Part shown: positions 17,421 through 26,100 of the stretch, piece after piece
Layout: each line of letters begins with the position of its first letter
Position numbering within the stretch: the stretch's first letter is position 1
From: Planctomycetota bacterium
Lineage (GTDB): Bacteria; Planctomycetota; J058; JAJDCQ01
Length of the DNA stretch: 34,189 nt
Assembly: GCA_029260755.1 (NCBI GenBank)
Contig: JAJDCQ010000032.1
Location: 1 to 34,189 of the forward strand
Direction: 5' to 3'
The notes under the pieces: generated by a model
What the model saw: the letters and a program-made list of their open reading frames with translations, nothing else
What the model was told of the DNA's origin: nothing
Database searches by the model: none
Position numbers and translations under genes: made by a program

Positions 17421-17460
17421 CGCGCCCCGAGGGGCCGGAACCCGACTCGAGAGGAACGCC

Positions 17461-20013
17461 ATGACCCCCCGACGATCGATCTCGACCCTCCTCGCGCCCG
17501 CCATCCTCGCCGCCGTCCTCGCGGGCGGCTGCACCGGCGGGGGAGGAGGCGGCGGGGGCGGAGGCGGCGCGACGAGCCCCGGCGCGACGACGCCGAGCCC
17601 GGGCGGCCCGAGCGTGCTCCTCCAGCTCGGCGCCGATGTGCCGGCCGAGCGGGCCGCGCGGATGGAGCAGCTCATCCGCGGCGCCGCCGTTCGTCCCGTC
17701 GTCCTGGTCGCGCCGGCCGATCCGATCGCCGCCCCGCCGGCCGGCTCGCTCGTGATCGCGATCGGCGAGACGAGCGTCACCCGCGCGATGATTCCCCCGG
17801 CGGACGTGACGGCGCAGGGCTCGGAGGGCTTCGTCGTCCGCTCGCGGACGGGCGCGGACGGGACGACCCGCATCGCCGCCGACGGAAACGCGCGCCTGCC
17901 CGACCCGCACGGGCTCGGCGCCGCGGCGGGGCTGCTCTACGGAAGCTACGCCCTCCTCGAGGAGCTCGGCTTCGGATTCCTCCACCCGCTCGCGCCGATC
18001 TCCCCGAGCGCCGGGCTGCGCGTCGCGCGCGACCCGGTCGACCTCGCCGAGGCGCCGCGCTGGCCGGTGCGCGGCTGGCACCTCCACACGATGCACCCGA
18101 TCGAGCTGACCGATGTCCTCAACGGCTGGGGCCCGGGCGGGCCGGCCGACCAGGCCGGATGGCGGGCGCAGCTCCCGGAGTGGGACCGCTTCTGCGAGTG
18201 GATGATCGCGAACCGCCAGAACCACGTCGAGTGGTACCTCCTCATGGCGCAGAGCTGGGCGGCGTTCGCCGACTCGCCCGAGCGTCAGGACCGGCTCCGC
18301 GAGCTCGTCGACCTCGCCCACGGCTGGGGGATCGTCTGCGGGGCGGACACGCCGATCGCGCAGCGGCAGCAGCACAGCTGGCATCTCCTGCGTCGAGGCG
18401 GGACCGGCGTCCTCGCCGACGAGATCGACGAGATCGAGATGCGGCTCGACTGGCTGATGGCGGTCGGCTTCGACTTCGTCGCGACCGAGCTCGGCTTCAG
18501 CGAGTTCACCCACCCGACCGACGTCCGGATGGTCGCCTGGCTCGACGCGGCGACGGCGCACCTCGCGGACGTCCACGGCAAGGAGATCTACGCGAAGATC
18601 CACGTCTCGACGGGGCAGGAGGCGCCGAGCTTCCTCGACCCCGACACCGGCCTGCCGACGAACTTCAACTTCCTCCCCGCGTTCGCGGATCCGCGACTCG
18701 GGGTCATGCCACATACCGTCCAGCACTACGGCATCGACGACGAGGTCGACACCTACGGGCGGAGCGACTTCGACGACATCCGCGAGTTCCTCCAGGAGGA
18801 GGCCGGGAAGCGGCGCGTCCTGTGGCACGCGGAGACCGCCTACTGGGTGAGCTTCGACATCGATGTGCCGCTCTTCCTGCCCGTCTACGCCGAGCGGCGC
18901 CTCCACGACCTGCGCGTGATCGCCGCCGACGAGCGGGCCGGCCGGGTCGGGCGCGGGCCGCACGCCGGCACCTCGATCGACGGCCAGATGAACTTCAGCT
19001 CGGGGTGGGAGTGGGGCTACTGGCTGAACGACGTCGTGACGGCGCGCGCCGCGTGGAACCCGTTCGAGAGCGAGCCCACCGACGAGGCCGCGCTCCGCCG
19101 GGCGCTCGATCCGCTCACGCGGCTGGCCGGATCGCAGGGGGCGGCGCTCGAGGATCTCCTCGTCGCCACGACGAGCGGGCAGTACGAGCTGCTCATCGAG
19201 GGGCGGGTGAACGGGCAGCGTCCCGCGAGCGTGCAGCGACGCACCGGGCAGGCGTACCTCCAGGGCTGGGAGACGTGGGACGACGCGGCGAGCCTGGTCG
19301 CGCGGTTGCCGGTGCTCGACTTCTTCACGCCGACGCAGCCCCACCGGCTCGACCTCGTCGAGATGCGGCGGATCGGCGGGATCCTCGCCGGGGTGAACTA
19401 CACCCGCGAGGTCGAGCCGCTCCTCGCGGAGATGGAGCAACGGTTCACCCAGCAGGCCGACGCGTTCGGCGCCCTCGCCGCCGTCGCGCCCGTCGAGGTG
19501 CGCCCCCTCGTGGACGAGATGGCCGACGGCGCCCGGATGAACGCGCTCCGGGCGACGCAGGCGCACGGGCTCTACGACTTCGTCGACCTGCGAAACGACC
19601 CCGACCCAGCCGTGCCCGCGGCGCGGCTCGCCCAGGCGCGGGCGGCGCTGGACGCGGCGATCCCGATCGTGGTGCGCCGCGAGGCGGCCTACCGCGTCCC
19701 CGCCGACCGCATCGCCGGCTGGAGAGAGAACCCGACCGCCTACGAGTTCGGCTATCTCTGGACGGCGCGGTCGCTCGTCTACTGGTGGCGCGACGAGGGC
19801 AAGGCGGTCGACGCCCCGATCAACCCGAGCTACCTGAACTTCATCGACCCGCTCGACGTCGGGTTCGGCGAAGGCTACTGGACGGGGCTGACCGCGTTCG
19901 CGCGAGCCTATGGATCGGCGAACGGGCTCAACGACATCACCGACTTCCTGAGCGTCCCGCCGCAGGAGCCGAGCTACCCGGCCGCCCAGCCCGGACTCCG
20001 CAGCCGCCCCTGA
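17461..20013 (+). CDS. Glycoside-hydrolase-like (GH20/GH67-type) lipoprotein
   Basis: 850 residues; ATG 17461 follows GAGAGGA. The N terminus is a lipoprotein-like signal, STLLAPAILAAVLAGGC with C24 as the likely lipidated residue, followed by a run of eleven Gly and a Thr/Ser/Pro linker, suggesting a cell-envelope protein held on a flexible tether. Residues about 50-195 resemble the small alpha/beta domain that precedes the barrel in GH20 hexosaminidases and GH67 glucuronidases (GLLYGSYALLEELGFGFLHP). Then PRWPVRGWHLHTMHP starts a probable TIM barrel, with FVATELGFSEF and a long helical C-terminal part. Acid/base and nucleophile residues cannot be assigned with certainty. Likely role: trimming of polysaccharide or glycan at the cell surface. 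The gene ends 28 bases before a perfect inverted repeat. Confidence 0.8.
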   Translation: MTPRRSISTLLAPAILAAVLAGGCTGGGGGGGGGGGATSPGATTPSPGGPSVLLQLGADVPAERAARMEQLIRGAAVRPVVLVAPADPIAAPPAGSLVIAIGETSVTRAMIPPADVTAQGSEGFVVRSRTGADGTTRIAADGNARLPDPHGLGAAAGLLYGSYALLEELGFGFLHPLAPISPSAGLRVARDPVDLAEAPRWPVRGWHLHTMHPIELTDVLNGWGPGGPADQAGWRAQLPEWDRFCEWMIANRQNHVEWYLLMAQSWAAFADSPERQDRLRELVDLAHGWGIVCGADTPIAQRQQHSWHLLRRGGTGVLADEIDEIEMRLDWLMAVGFDFVATELGFSEFTHPTDVRMVAWLDAATAHLADVHGKEIYAKIHVSTGQEAPSFLDPDTGLPTNFNFLPAFADPRLGVMPHTVQHYGIDDEVDTYGRSDFDDIREFLQEEAGKRRVLWHAETAYWVSFDIDVPLFLPVYAERRLHDLRVIAADERAGRVGRGPHAGTSIDGQMNFSSGWEWGYWLNDVVTARAAWNPFESEPTDEAALRRALDPLTRLAGSQGAALEDLLVATTSGQYELLIEGRVNGQRPASVQRRTGQAYLQGWETWDDAASLVARLPVLDFFTPTQPHRLDLVEMRRIGGILAGVNYTREVEPLLAEMEQRFTQQADAFGALAAVAPVEVRPLVDEMADGARMNALRATQAHGLYDFVDLRNDPDPAVPAARLAQARAALDAAIPIVVRREAAYRVPADRIAGWRENPTAYEFGYLWTARSLVYWWRDEGKAVDAPINPSYLNFIDPLDVGFGEGYWTGLTAFARAYGSANGLNDITDFLSVPPQEPSYPAAQPGLRSRP

Positions 20014-20041
20014 CCGACGAGACGCCCCGTCCCGAACAACC

Positions 20042-20108
20042 GAAGGGGTCAGGTCTCGGATCTTCGCATCAACCGTCCTATTGCGAAGATCCGAGACCTG
20101 ACCCCTTC
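20042..20108. repeat. Perfect 27-bp inverted repeat, REP-like, also a likely terminator
   Basis: Left arm 20042-20068 begins GAAGGGGTCAGGTCTCGG; right arm 20082-20108 is its exact reverse complement; the loop is 13 bases. It lies 28 bases after the lipoprotein stop and is followed by TTCTTTTT at 20109-20116, so its transcript would form a very strong intrinsic terminator. The GGGGTCAGGTCT start resembles, from memory, ends of repeats associated with REP/IS200-type tyrosine transposases in many soil and water bacteria. No transposase gene is near, so it would be a non-autonomous copy. Confidence 0.85.
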
Positions 20109-20144
20109 TTCTTTTTGGGCCGCTGCCCGGGCGTCGGGCCGTGC

Positions 20145-20174
20145 TTGATGCCCGCGCCTCCCCCCGCCTATCCT
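20145..20174 (+). promoter_or_regulatory. Candidate promoter of the second kinase gene
   Basis: TTGATG at 20145-20150 and TATCCT at 20169-20174 are 18 bases apart, 76 bases upstream of ATG 20251. It sits after the strong hairpin at 20042-20108, which would isolate it from the lipoprotein transcript. Confidence 0.4.
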
Positions 20175-20250
20175 CCACCTCGACCTCGGCGCGGACGACG
20201 ACGGGCGCCGCGCTCGCCGGCCAGATCGCTCCCTCTTCGCGAGCCCACCC

Positions 20251-22773
20251 ATGCGTCGGATCGGCACCTACGACGTCATCGACACCCTCGGCCGGGGGGG
20301 GATGGGCGTCGTCTACGAGGCGCGGTCGATCGAGGACGGCGAGCACGTCGCGCTCAAGATCCTCACCAAGGGCGACCTCAGCACGCTCCAGCGGTTCGCC
20401 CGCGAGGCGCGGATCCTCCAGTTCCTCGGCCAGCACCGGAACATCGTCGGCCTGCGCGAGGTCGGCGAGGAGGAGGGGCGGCCCTTCCTCGTGATGGACC
20501 TCATCAAGGGCGGGACCCTGCTCAGCCTCCTCGAGGCCCGCAAGCAGCAGGAGCAGCACCGCGTCGATCGGCGCTCGGTCGAGATCCTCTCGAAGGTCGG
20601 TCATGCCCTTCAGTTCGCCCACGAGGCGGGGATCATCCATCGCGACCTCAAGCCCTCGAACATCCTCATCGACGGGTCGTCCGGCGAGCCCGTCCTGACC
20701 GACTTCGGCGTCGCGAAGAACCTCCAGGCCGAGGAGATCACCCGCACGGGCATCGTCGTCGGCACGCTCGGCTACATGGCGCCCGAGCAGCTCGCCGCCA
20801 CCGACGAGTTCCCCGTCGACCGTCGCACCGACGTGTACAGCCTCGGCGTGATCCTGTACCGCGTCCTCACCGGCCGCAAGCCGTTCGAGGGCGAGGACAT
20901 CATCGTGATGAAGCGGATCTGCGTGGAGGCGCCGCAGCCCCCGTCGGAGCTCGTGCCTCACGTCCCGCCCTCGCTCGAGCGGATCTGCCTCAAGGCGCTG
21001 AAGAAGCGACCGGGCGAGCGCTACTCGACCGCCCAGAGCTTCGCCGCCGATCTCGACCGGTGGCTCGCGGACGAGAGCGTCCTCGCGAGCATGCCGGACT
21101 CCCCGGCCCTTCGCCGCGGCGGCCGGACGAGCCGGCGGGTCCAGCTCACCGCGTTCGTCCTGGCGGTCGCCGTGCTCGTCCTCGGGACGATCGCCTGGTC
21201 GCGCGAGGACGCGCGACGGGCGGTCGCCGAACGCCTCTGGACGCAGTCGGTCGCGCTCCTCGCCGACGGGCGGCCGGTCGCGCCGGAGACGCTGGCCGCG
21301 CTGACCGACCTGGCGTTCGCCCGCGACGACGACCTCGGCCGCGCCTTCCGCGCCGAGGTCGCCGTCCTCTCGGGCGACCTCGAGGCCGCGCGCCTCGCGC
21401 TCGATGACGTGCGGTCCGCCGGCGTCGGGCGGTCGCTCCTCGAGGCGGAGCTCGCCGCGGCCGAGGGCGACCTCCAGGCCGCGGCCGCCGCGCTCGCGGC
21501 GGCGGGCAGCGACGGTCTCCCCTGGTGGCCGGACGAGGAGGCGCCGCGCTGGGCCCGTCTCGGACAGCTCGCCGAGGCGCAGGGTCACGACCAGGCGGCG
21601 GCGCGCGCCTACGTCCTGGCGGCCGATCGCCTCGCCGGCGATCCCGAGGCGATCCGTCGGGCCGCCGGCCTGCTCGACCGGGCGCATCGCCTCGCGCCCG
21701 CGACGGTCCGGAGCGAACGCGGCCGGGTCGCGCCGATCCGGCTCGAGGCGGCCCTCCCGGCGCTGACGGGCGTGGCCGGGCTCGAGCGGTCCGACGACGT
21801 CTCGGACCTCGTCCGCAGCTACATGACCCTCGCCCGACGGATCGCCCGCTCCGACGGGGCGGAGGCCGCGGCGATCGTCGTCGAGCGGGCCTGCGAGCTC
21901 GACCTCGAGACGGTCTCGGCGGACGGCCGCGACGCCGCCCGGATCCTTGCCGACGCCGTGCACGCGGAGCTCGAGCCGCTCGTCGATCGCGACGCCGGCG
22001 TCGTCCGCGTGCTCGAACGAAGCCGGCGGCGGCTGCTCCTCGCGCGGCTCGCCGCGCCCGAGGCCGACCTCACCGAGGCGTCCGGCGAGCTCCGGCGTCT
22101 CGGACGGAGCGACCGCGCCGCGGTGCGGAGCGCGGCCCGACCCTGGCTCGTCGGATGGGCGAACGGCGACGAGGCGGTCGATCCGCTCCTCGAGCGCCCG
22201 ATCTCGGCGCGCCGGCTCGAGGGGGTCGACAGCTCCGACCGTGAGACCTGGCCGCCGAAGTGGAGGAAGGCGATCGAGCGGGCGGGCCAGGCTCGCGTCA
22301 CCTACGCCGCCCTCGGCGAGTGGCTCGTCCACCGGCCCGAGCTGAGCGTCCTGTGGCTCCATCTCGCCGACGCCGCCTGGAGGCAGGGACGATTCGGCGA
22401 GGCGGTCCGGGCGGCGCGGGTGGCCGCGCGCCTCGAGCAGTCGCCCGAGACCTACTTCTGGGTGGGGCAGTACCTCCACGAGCTCGGCGACGCCGAGCAC
22501 GCCGTCCGCTACGCCCGCCGCGCCGTCGCGATCGGTCGCGAGCTCGGCAGGGAGAACCGCTGGCACCCCTACCTCCTCGCCCGCGTCCTCGTCGACGTGG
22601 GCGGTCGCGACGGGGCGGCCGAGGCCGAGGAGCTGCTCGCCGGGCTCGCCCAGAGCGACTTCAACGAGGAGCGCACGTTCTGGCACACGCGCGCCGACGC
22701 GGCCGAGCTCCTCGGCGACCAGAACCGGGCCGAGGCCTACCGGCGCCTGGCGCGGCAGGCGAAGCGCGACTAG
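20251..22773 (+). CDS. Transmembrane Ser/Thr kinase with TPR-like sensor half
   Basis: 840 residues. Kinase domain at about 5-275: glycine loop GRGGMGVVY from residue 14, ATP lysine K36 in VALKIL, HRDLKPSN with catalytic D132, a regular DFG at D151, GTLGYMAPEQ, and RPGERYSTAQSFAADLDRW at its end. One membrane helix at about 299-318 (LTAFVLAVAVLVLGTIAW). The rest, about 330-840, is Ala/Leu/Arg-rich helical-repeat sequence, with TPR-like units clearest at the end (LSVLWLHLADAAWRQGRFGEAVRAARVAARL and the next two repeats). It is expected to sit in the cytoplasmic membrane with the kinase inside. It differs from the first kinase by having DFG and lacking the Pro-rich linker and lectin-like part. 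No substrate gene is evident next to it. Confidence 0.93.
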   Translation: MRRIGTYDVIDTLGRGGMGVVYEARSIEDGEHVALKILTKGDLSTLQRFAREARILQFLGQHRNIVGLREVGEEEGRPFLVMDLIKGGTLLSLLEARKQQEQHRVDRRSVEILSKVGHALQFAHEAGIIHRDLKPSNILIDGSSGEPVLTDFGVAKNLQAEEITRTGIVVGTLGYMAPEQLAATDEFPVDRRTDVYSLGVILYRVLTGRKPFEGEDIIVMKRICVEAPQPPSELVPHVPPSLERICLKALKKRPGERYSTAQSFAADLDRWLADESVLASMPDSPALRRGGRTSRRVQLTAFVLAVAVLVLGTIAWSREDARRAVAERLWTQSVALLADGRPVAPETLAALTDLAFARDDDLGRAFRAEVAVLSGDLEAARLALDDVRSAGVGRSLLEAELAAAEGDLQAAAAALAAAGSDGLPWWPDEEAPRWARLGQLAEAQGHDQAAARAYVLAADRLAGDPEAIRRAAGLLDRAHRLAPATVRSERGRVAPIRLEAALPALTGVAGLERSDDVSDLVRSYMTLARRIARSDGAEAAAIVVERACELDLETVSADGRDAARILADAVHAELEPLVDRDAGVVRVLERSRRRLLLARLAAPEADLTEASGELRRLGRSDRAAVRSAARPWLVGWANGDEAVDPLLERPISARRLEGVDSSDRETWPPKWRKAIERAGQARVTYAALGEWLVHRPELSVLWLHLADAAWRQGRFGEAVRAARVAARLEQSPETYFWVGQYLHELGDAEHAVRYARRAVAIGRELGRENRWHPYLLARVLVDVGGRDGAAEAEELLAGLAQSDFNEERTFWHTRADAAELLGDQNRAEAYRRLARQAKRD

Positions 22774-23116
22774 CCCAGATAGGGCATGTCAACTTTGCTC
22801 AGGTCGACGAAGAGATGGAACCACGGAGGCACGGAGGCACGGAGCAGCTTCGGATGTTGCCCCGTCGCGGACCGATCCCGGCGCTCCTCCTCTTGGCTCC
22901 CGTCGCCTCGCGTGACCGAGACCGAGAGGGAGCCATCCCTGGAGCCGGTCGGCTCGTGCGAGCCGGGATACGGCGCCCTCAGTCGCTTCTCCGTGTCTCC
23001 GTGCCTCCGTGGTTGGATCCTTCCCGGTCGGTCGACCGGACGCGAAGCGGGCGCGGTCCACCTCTCGGTGAGCCGCGCCCGTTCCTGGTTCGTTCCGGTT
23101 CGTCGCGGAGGCGAGG
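22774..23116. other. 343-bp gene-free gap holding an inverted-repeat element
   Basis: The kinase gene (plus) ends at 22773 and the macroglobulin gene (minus) ends at 23117, so this is a convergent 3'-3' gap. It contains the long inverted repeat 22819-23014. Frames crossing it are open but read as low-complexity shadows. No obvious separate terminator was found; the element itself may serve this purpose for both genes. Confidence 0.6.
22819..23014. repeat. 196-bp MITE-like element with CCACGGAGG-unit arms
   Basis: The left arm 22819-22844 and the right arm 22989-23014 match as inverted repeats at 25 of 26 positions. Each arm is built of short units of about 9 bases (CACGGAGG-like). The interior has further stems: GGCTCCC (22895-22901) with GGGAGCC (22928-22934), and GGCTCG/CGAGCC around TG at about 22948-22961. 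A transcript would fold into a long branched hairpin. CCACGGAGGCACGGAG-like repeats are, from memory, common in several uncultured bacterial lineages; copy number here cannot be judged from one window. Confidence 0.75.
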
Positions 23117-26100
23117 CTACCTCGGCTCGATCGTCGCCTCGAGGCCGGCCGTCCAGATCTTGTGCTCGTCGGTGTAGTAGAGGTACGCCCGCGAGGCGGG
23201 GCCGGTGTAGGACCCGGGGATCGCGGCGACGAGGTCGAGGTGGACGACCTTCTCGGCCTTGGGCGCCAGCGCGCGCCAGTAGAGGATCACCTCGCGGCCG
23301 CGGAGCTCGAACGCTCCGATGAGGCCGGCCTTCACGTGCTCCTTGAGCTGCTTCACGCGCGGCTCGAGGCCGCCCGGCAGGCCGATGATCGCGACCGTCA
23401 TCGGCGCGCCCTCGTCCTTGCGGTTGGTGATCTTGGTGGTGAGCTCGACGGTTTCGCCTTCGGTGACCTTCGCCTTGGCGAGGCTGGTCTCGATCGCGAC
23501 GGTGCACTCCTCGCTGCTCGCCGGCTGATCGCTGTGGTAGCGGACGACGAGCGAGAACGGCATCGGGCTTCCGTCGACCATCCGGAGCTCGATCTCGTGC
23601 TTCCCGGGGGTCAGCTTCTCGGCGAAGCTCGGCAGGGTGATCGCGCCCTCCTGGTCCTTGGTGAAGGCGCGCTCGTCGAAGACCTTCCCGTCGACGACGA
23701 CGAGGATCGCGCCGTCCTTCTTCGGGGCGGCCCGGGCGGCGTCGTAGGCGTTGATCGCCTTGAGGGCCATGACGGTGCTCTGGGTCGAGCCGAAGCGCCC
23801 GGCCTTGCACCGCTCCATCATCCAGTGCATAGCCTTCTCGCAGCGGGCGGTCTGCTCGGGGATCCGGAGCCAGGCCAGGATCGCGAGCGAGGTCGTCTCG
23901 ATCCGGAGACCGTCGCCGCCACTGCGGGTGATCGAGGTCTTCGCCCCGTCGACGACGCCTTCCTTCGTCTGGTGCTCGGAGAGCTTCGCCCCGACCTTCG
24001 CGGCACCGTCGGCATCGCCGACGTTGACGAGGATGTTGGCCGCCAGGCCGAGGTAGTAGGCGTCCTTCGAGGTCGCCGCCTGGGTGCGGATCGCCTCGAT
24101 CTCCTTTTCGAGCGTCTTGGCATCGACGCCCGACTCGGTCAGCGACCAGATGATGTAGGCGTTGGTGATGTCGTCGGGCGCGCCGCCGAAGCTGTCGAGG
24201 GCGCGCGCGTTCCGCTGGAAGCCGCCCTTGCCGTCGCGGCGCGAGAGCAGCCACTTGCGGGTGCGCTCGAGCATCTCCGGGTCGACCTGGTAGCCGACCT
24301 CGCCCATGTCGGTGAACTCCATCAGGCCGTAGGCGGAGAGCGCCTCGTGGCCCGGGTCGCCGCCGAACCACTCGTAGCCCTTCTCGGAGCACTCGAACCC
24401 GACGAGGCGCTTGTAGCCCTTGTCGAGGAGCTCGTTCGCGCGCTTCACCACGGCCGGATCGACGCCCTGATGGCTGTTGACGTAGTCGAGCACCATCACG
24501 TTCGGGTACGCGCTCGACGAGGTCTGCTCGAAGCACCCATACGGCTCCCGCAGGAGCGCCGCGAGGGCTTCCGTGAGCGACGCGAGCGGGCTCGGGTAGA
24601 CGACCGCCTCGGTCACGATGCTGGTCGGGTCGACCTTCTCGGGGATCACGATCCCGTGCTTCGTCGAGCCCGCGAGCTGGCCGCCGAACGCCTCCTCGAT
24701 CGGGAAGCCGCGCGGGACGACCTTCACGGTACGGAGGATGTCATCCCGGAACGGGCCGGCCTCGCCGACCACCCGGAACATGACCGTCTCGTTGGCCGCG
24801 CCGACGGTGACGGGGACCGACACCAGGCCGCGCTCCTCGGCGAGCAGGCGCTTGGTCTCCGGCGTCTCGCCGATCGCGAACGGGGCGCCGCTCTCGAAGC
24901 GGAGCGCCACGTCCATGTCCTCGTTCGTGCCGTTGATGAGGGCGACCGGGACGCCGACGGTGTCGCCGGCGGTCACCTCGAACGGTAGCTTCGGCTCGAT
25001 GAAGAACGGCTTCCGCACCTCGAACGTCGCGTCGGACGAGCCGAGCTCGCCGGCCGCGGCGAAGCCGTCGGCCAGGACGCGGAACGTCGTGATCGAGTCG
25101 GCCGCGTCGAAGGTGACGGTCGCCTTCCCGGTCTTGGGGTCGGTCGCCAGGCCGGCGTTCCAGTAGAGCGTCTCGGAGAAGTCGAGGCGCTGTCCGCCCG
25201 GCGACTGGCTCGCCTGGTGGGCGTAGACGCGCTTCCACGCGATCTGCTGGGCCAGCTGAGCCCGGCGTCCGGCGACGCGCTTGCGCTCGGCGCGCAGCCC
25301 GTCCATCGGCATCGGCTTGCGGGCAGGGGCGCGGGCTCCTTCGAACTCCTTCTTCGCGCGCTCGAGCACCTCGGGCTCGGGCTCGGCCATCGGCTGCTCG
25401 TCGGGCGCGTTGCGGTCGCCGTCGTCGTCGCGATCGGCCTCGCGCTCCTCCTCGACGGCGGGGGCGGGCTGGACGGGCTCCGCGTTCTCCGCCGGGCGAT
25501 CGGGCGCGTCGGCCGGGTCGGCGCCGGGCGCCATCGGCATCGGGGGAGGCACCGCGTCGGGCATCGGCGCGCCCTCCATCGCCCCGCCATCCATCATCTC
25601 GTCGTCGAAGTCGCCCCCGCCGGCGCCGCCGCCGCCGAACCCTCGCGCGTCGACGGGCTCCGGCCGGGTGAACAGGGCGAGGGCGCGCTTGGCGTGCTCG
25701 CCGTGCGCGGCGATGAACGCGTCGGGCGCGGAGAACGCGAACCGGCGCCAGCCCTGCGTTCCGAGGAGGAGGTCGAGGGCGGCCGGCGCCCCCTCCTCGT
25801 CGGAGAGGTAGACGTGCGCGTCGGCGAGCTCGTTGACGTCGCTGCCGAGGAACACCTGGACCGGCAGGCGCGGCCGGCGGTCGCGCTTCTCGATCTTCTC
25901 GAGGACGGAGTCGTCGACGACCGAGAGCCCGACGGTCGCCGCGAGTGGCTCGCCGCGACCGTCGGTCGTCTCGACCGTGAGGGTGATCTTGCCGCGGGGG
26001 GTCGTCCGCTCGGGGGCGACCGTCACCGCGATGTTCAGGGCGCGGTCCGCGCGCCGGAAGACGAGGCGCTCGGCCCGCGGCTTGTCGTCGGCGTCGAAGA

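Noticed and set aside
17559..17580. Poly-glycine codon run as a sequencing artefact
   Set aside because: The reading frame is kept on both sides and a Gly linker after a lipobox is common in tethered lipoproteins.
15762..21407. 1881-codon open frame on the plus strand
   Set aside because: It crosses the flavoprotein gene, the lipoprotein and the kinase in a non-coding frame; composition is Arg/Pro/Ala-rich and no domain appears. Long false frames are normal at this GC content.
17410..22686. 1758-codon open frame antisense to the lipoprotein and kinase genes
   Set aside because: The Asp/Glu/Arg/Leu/Val-rich sequence is the usual reverse-strand mirror of GC-rich genes; the plus-strand frames carry clear families.
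22819..23014. Repeated short units considered as a CRISPR array
   Set aside because: Units are about nine bases, directly adjacent and arranged as inverted arms; there are no spacers of regular length and no cas genes.
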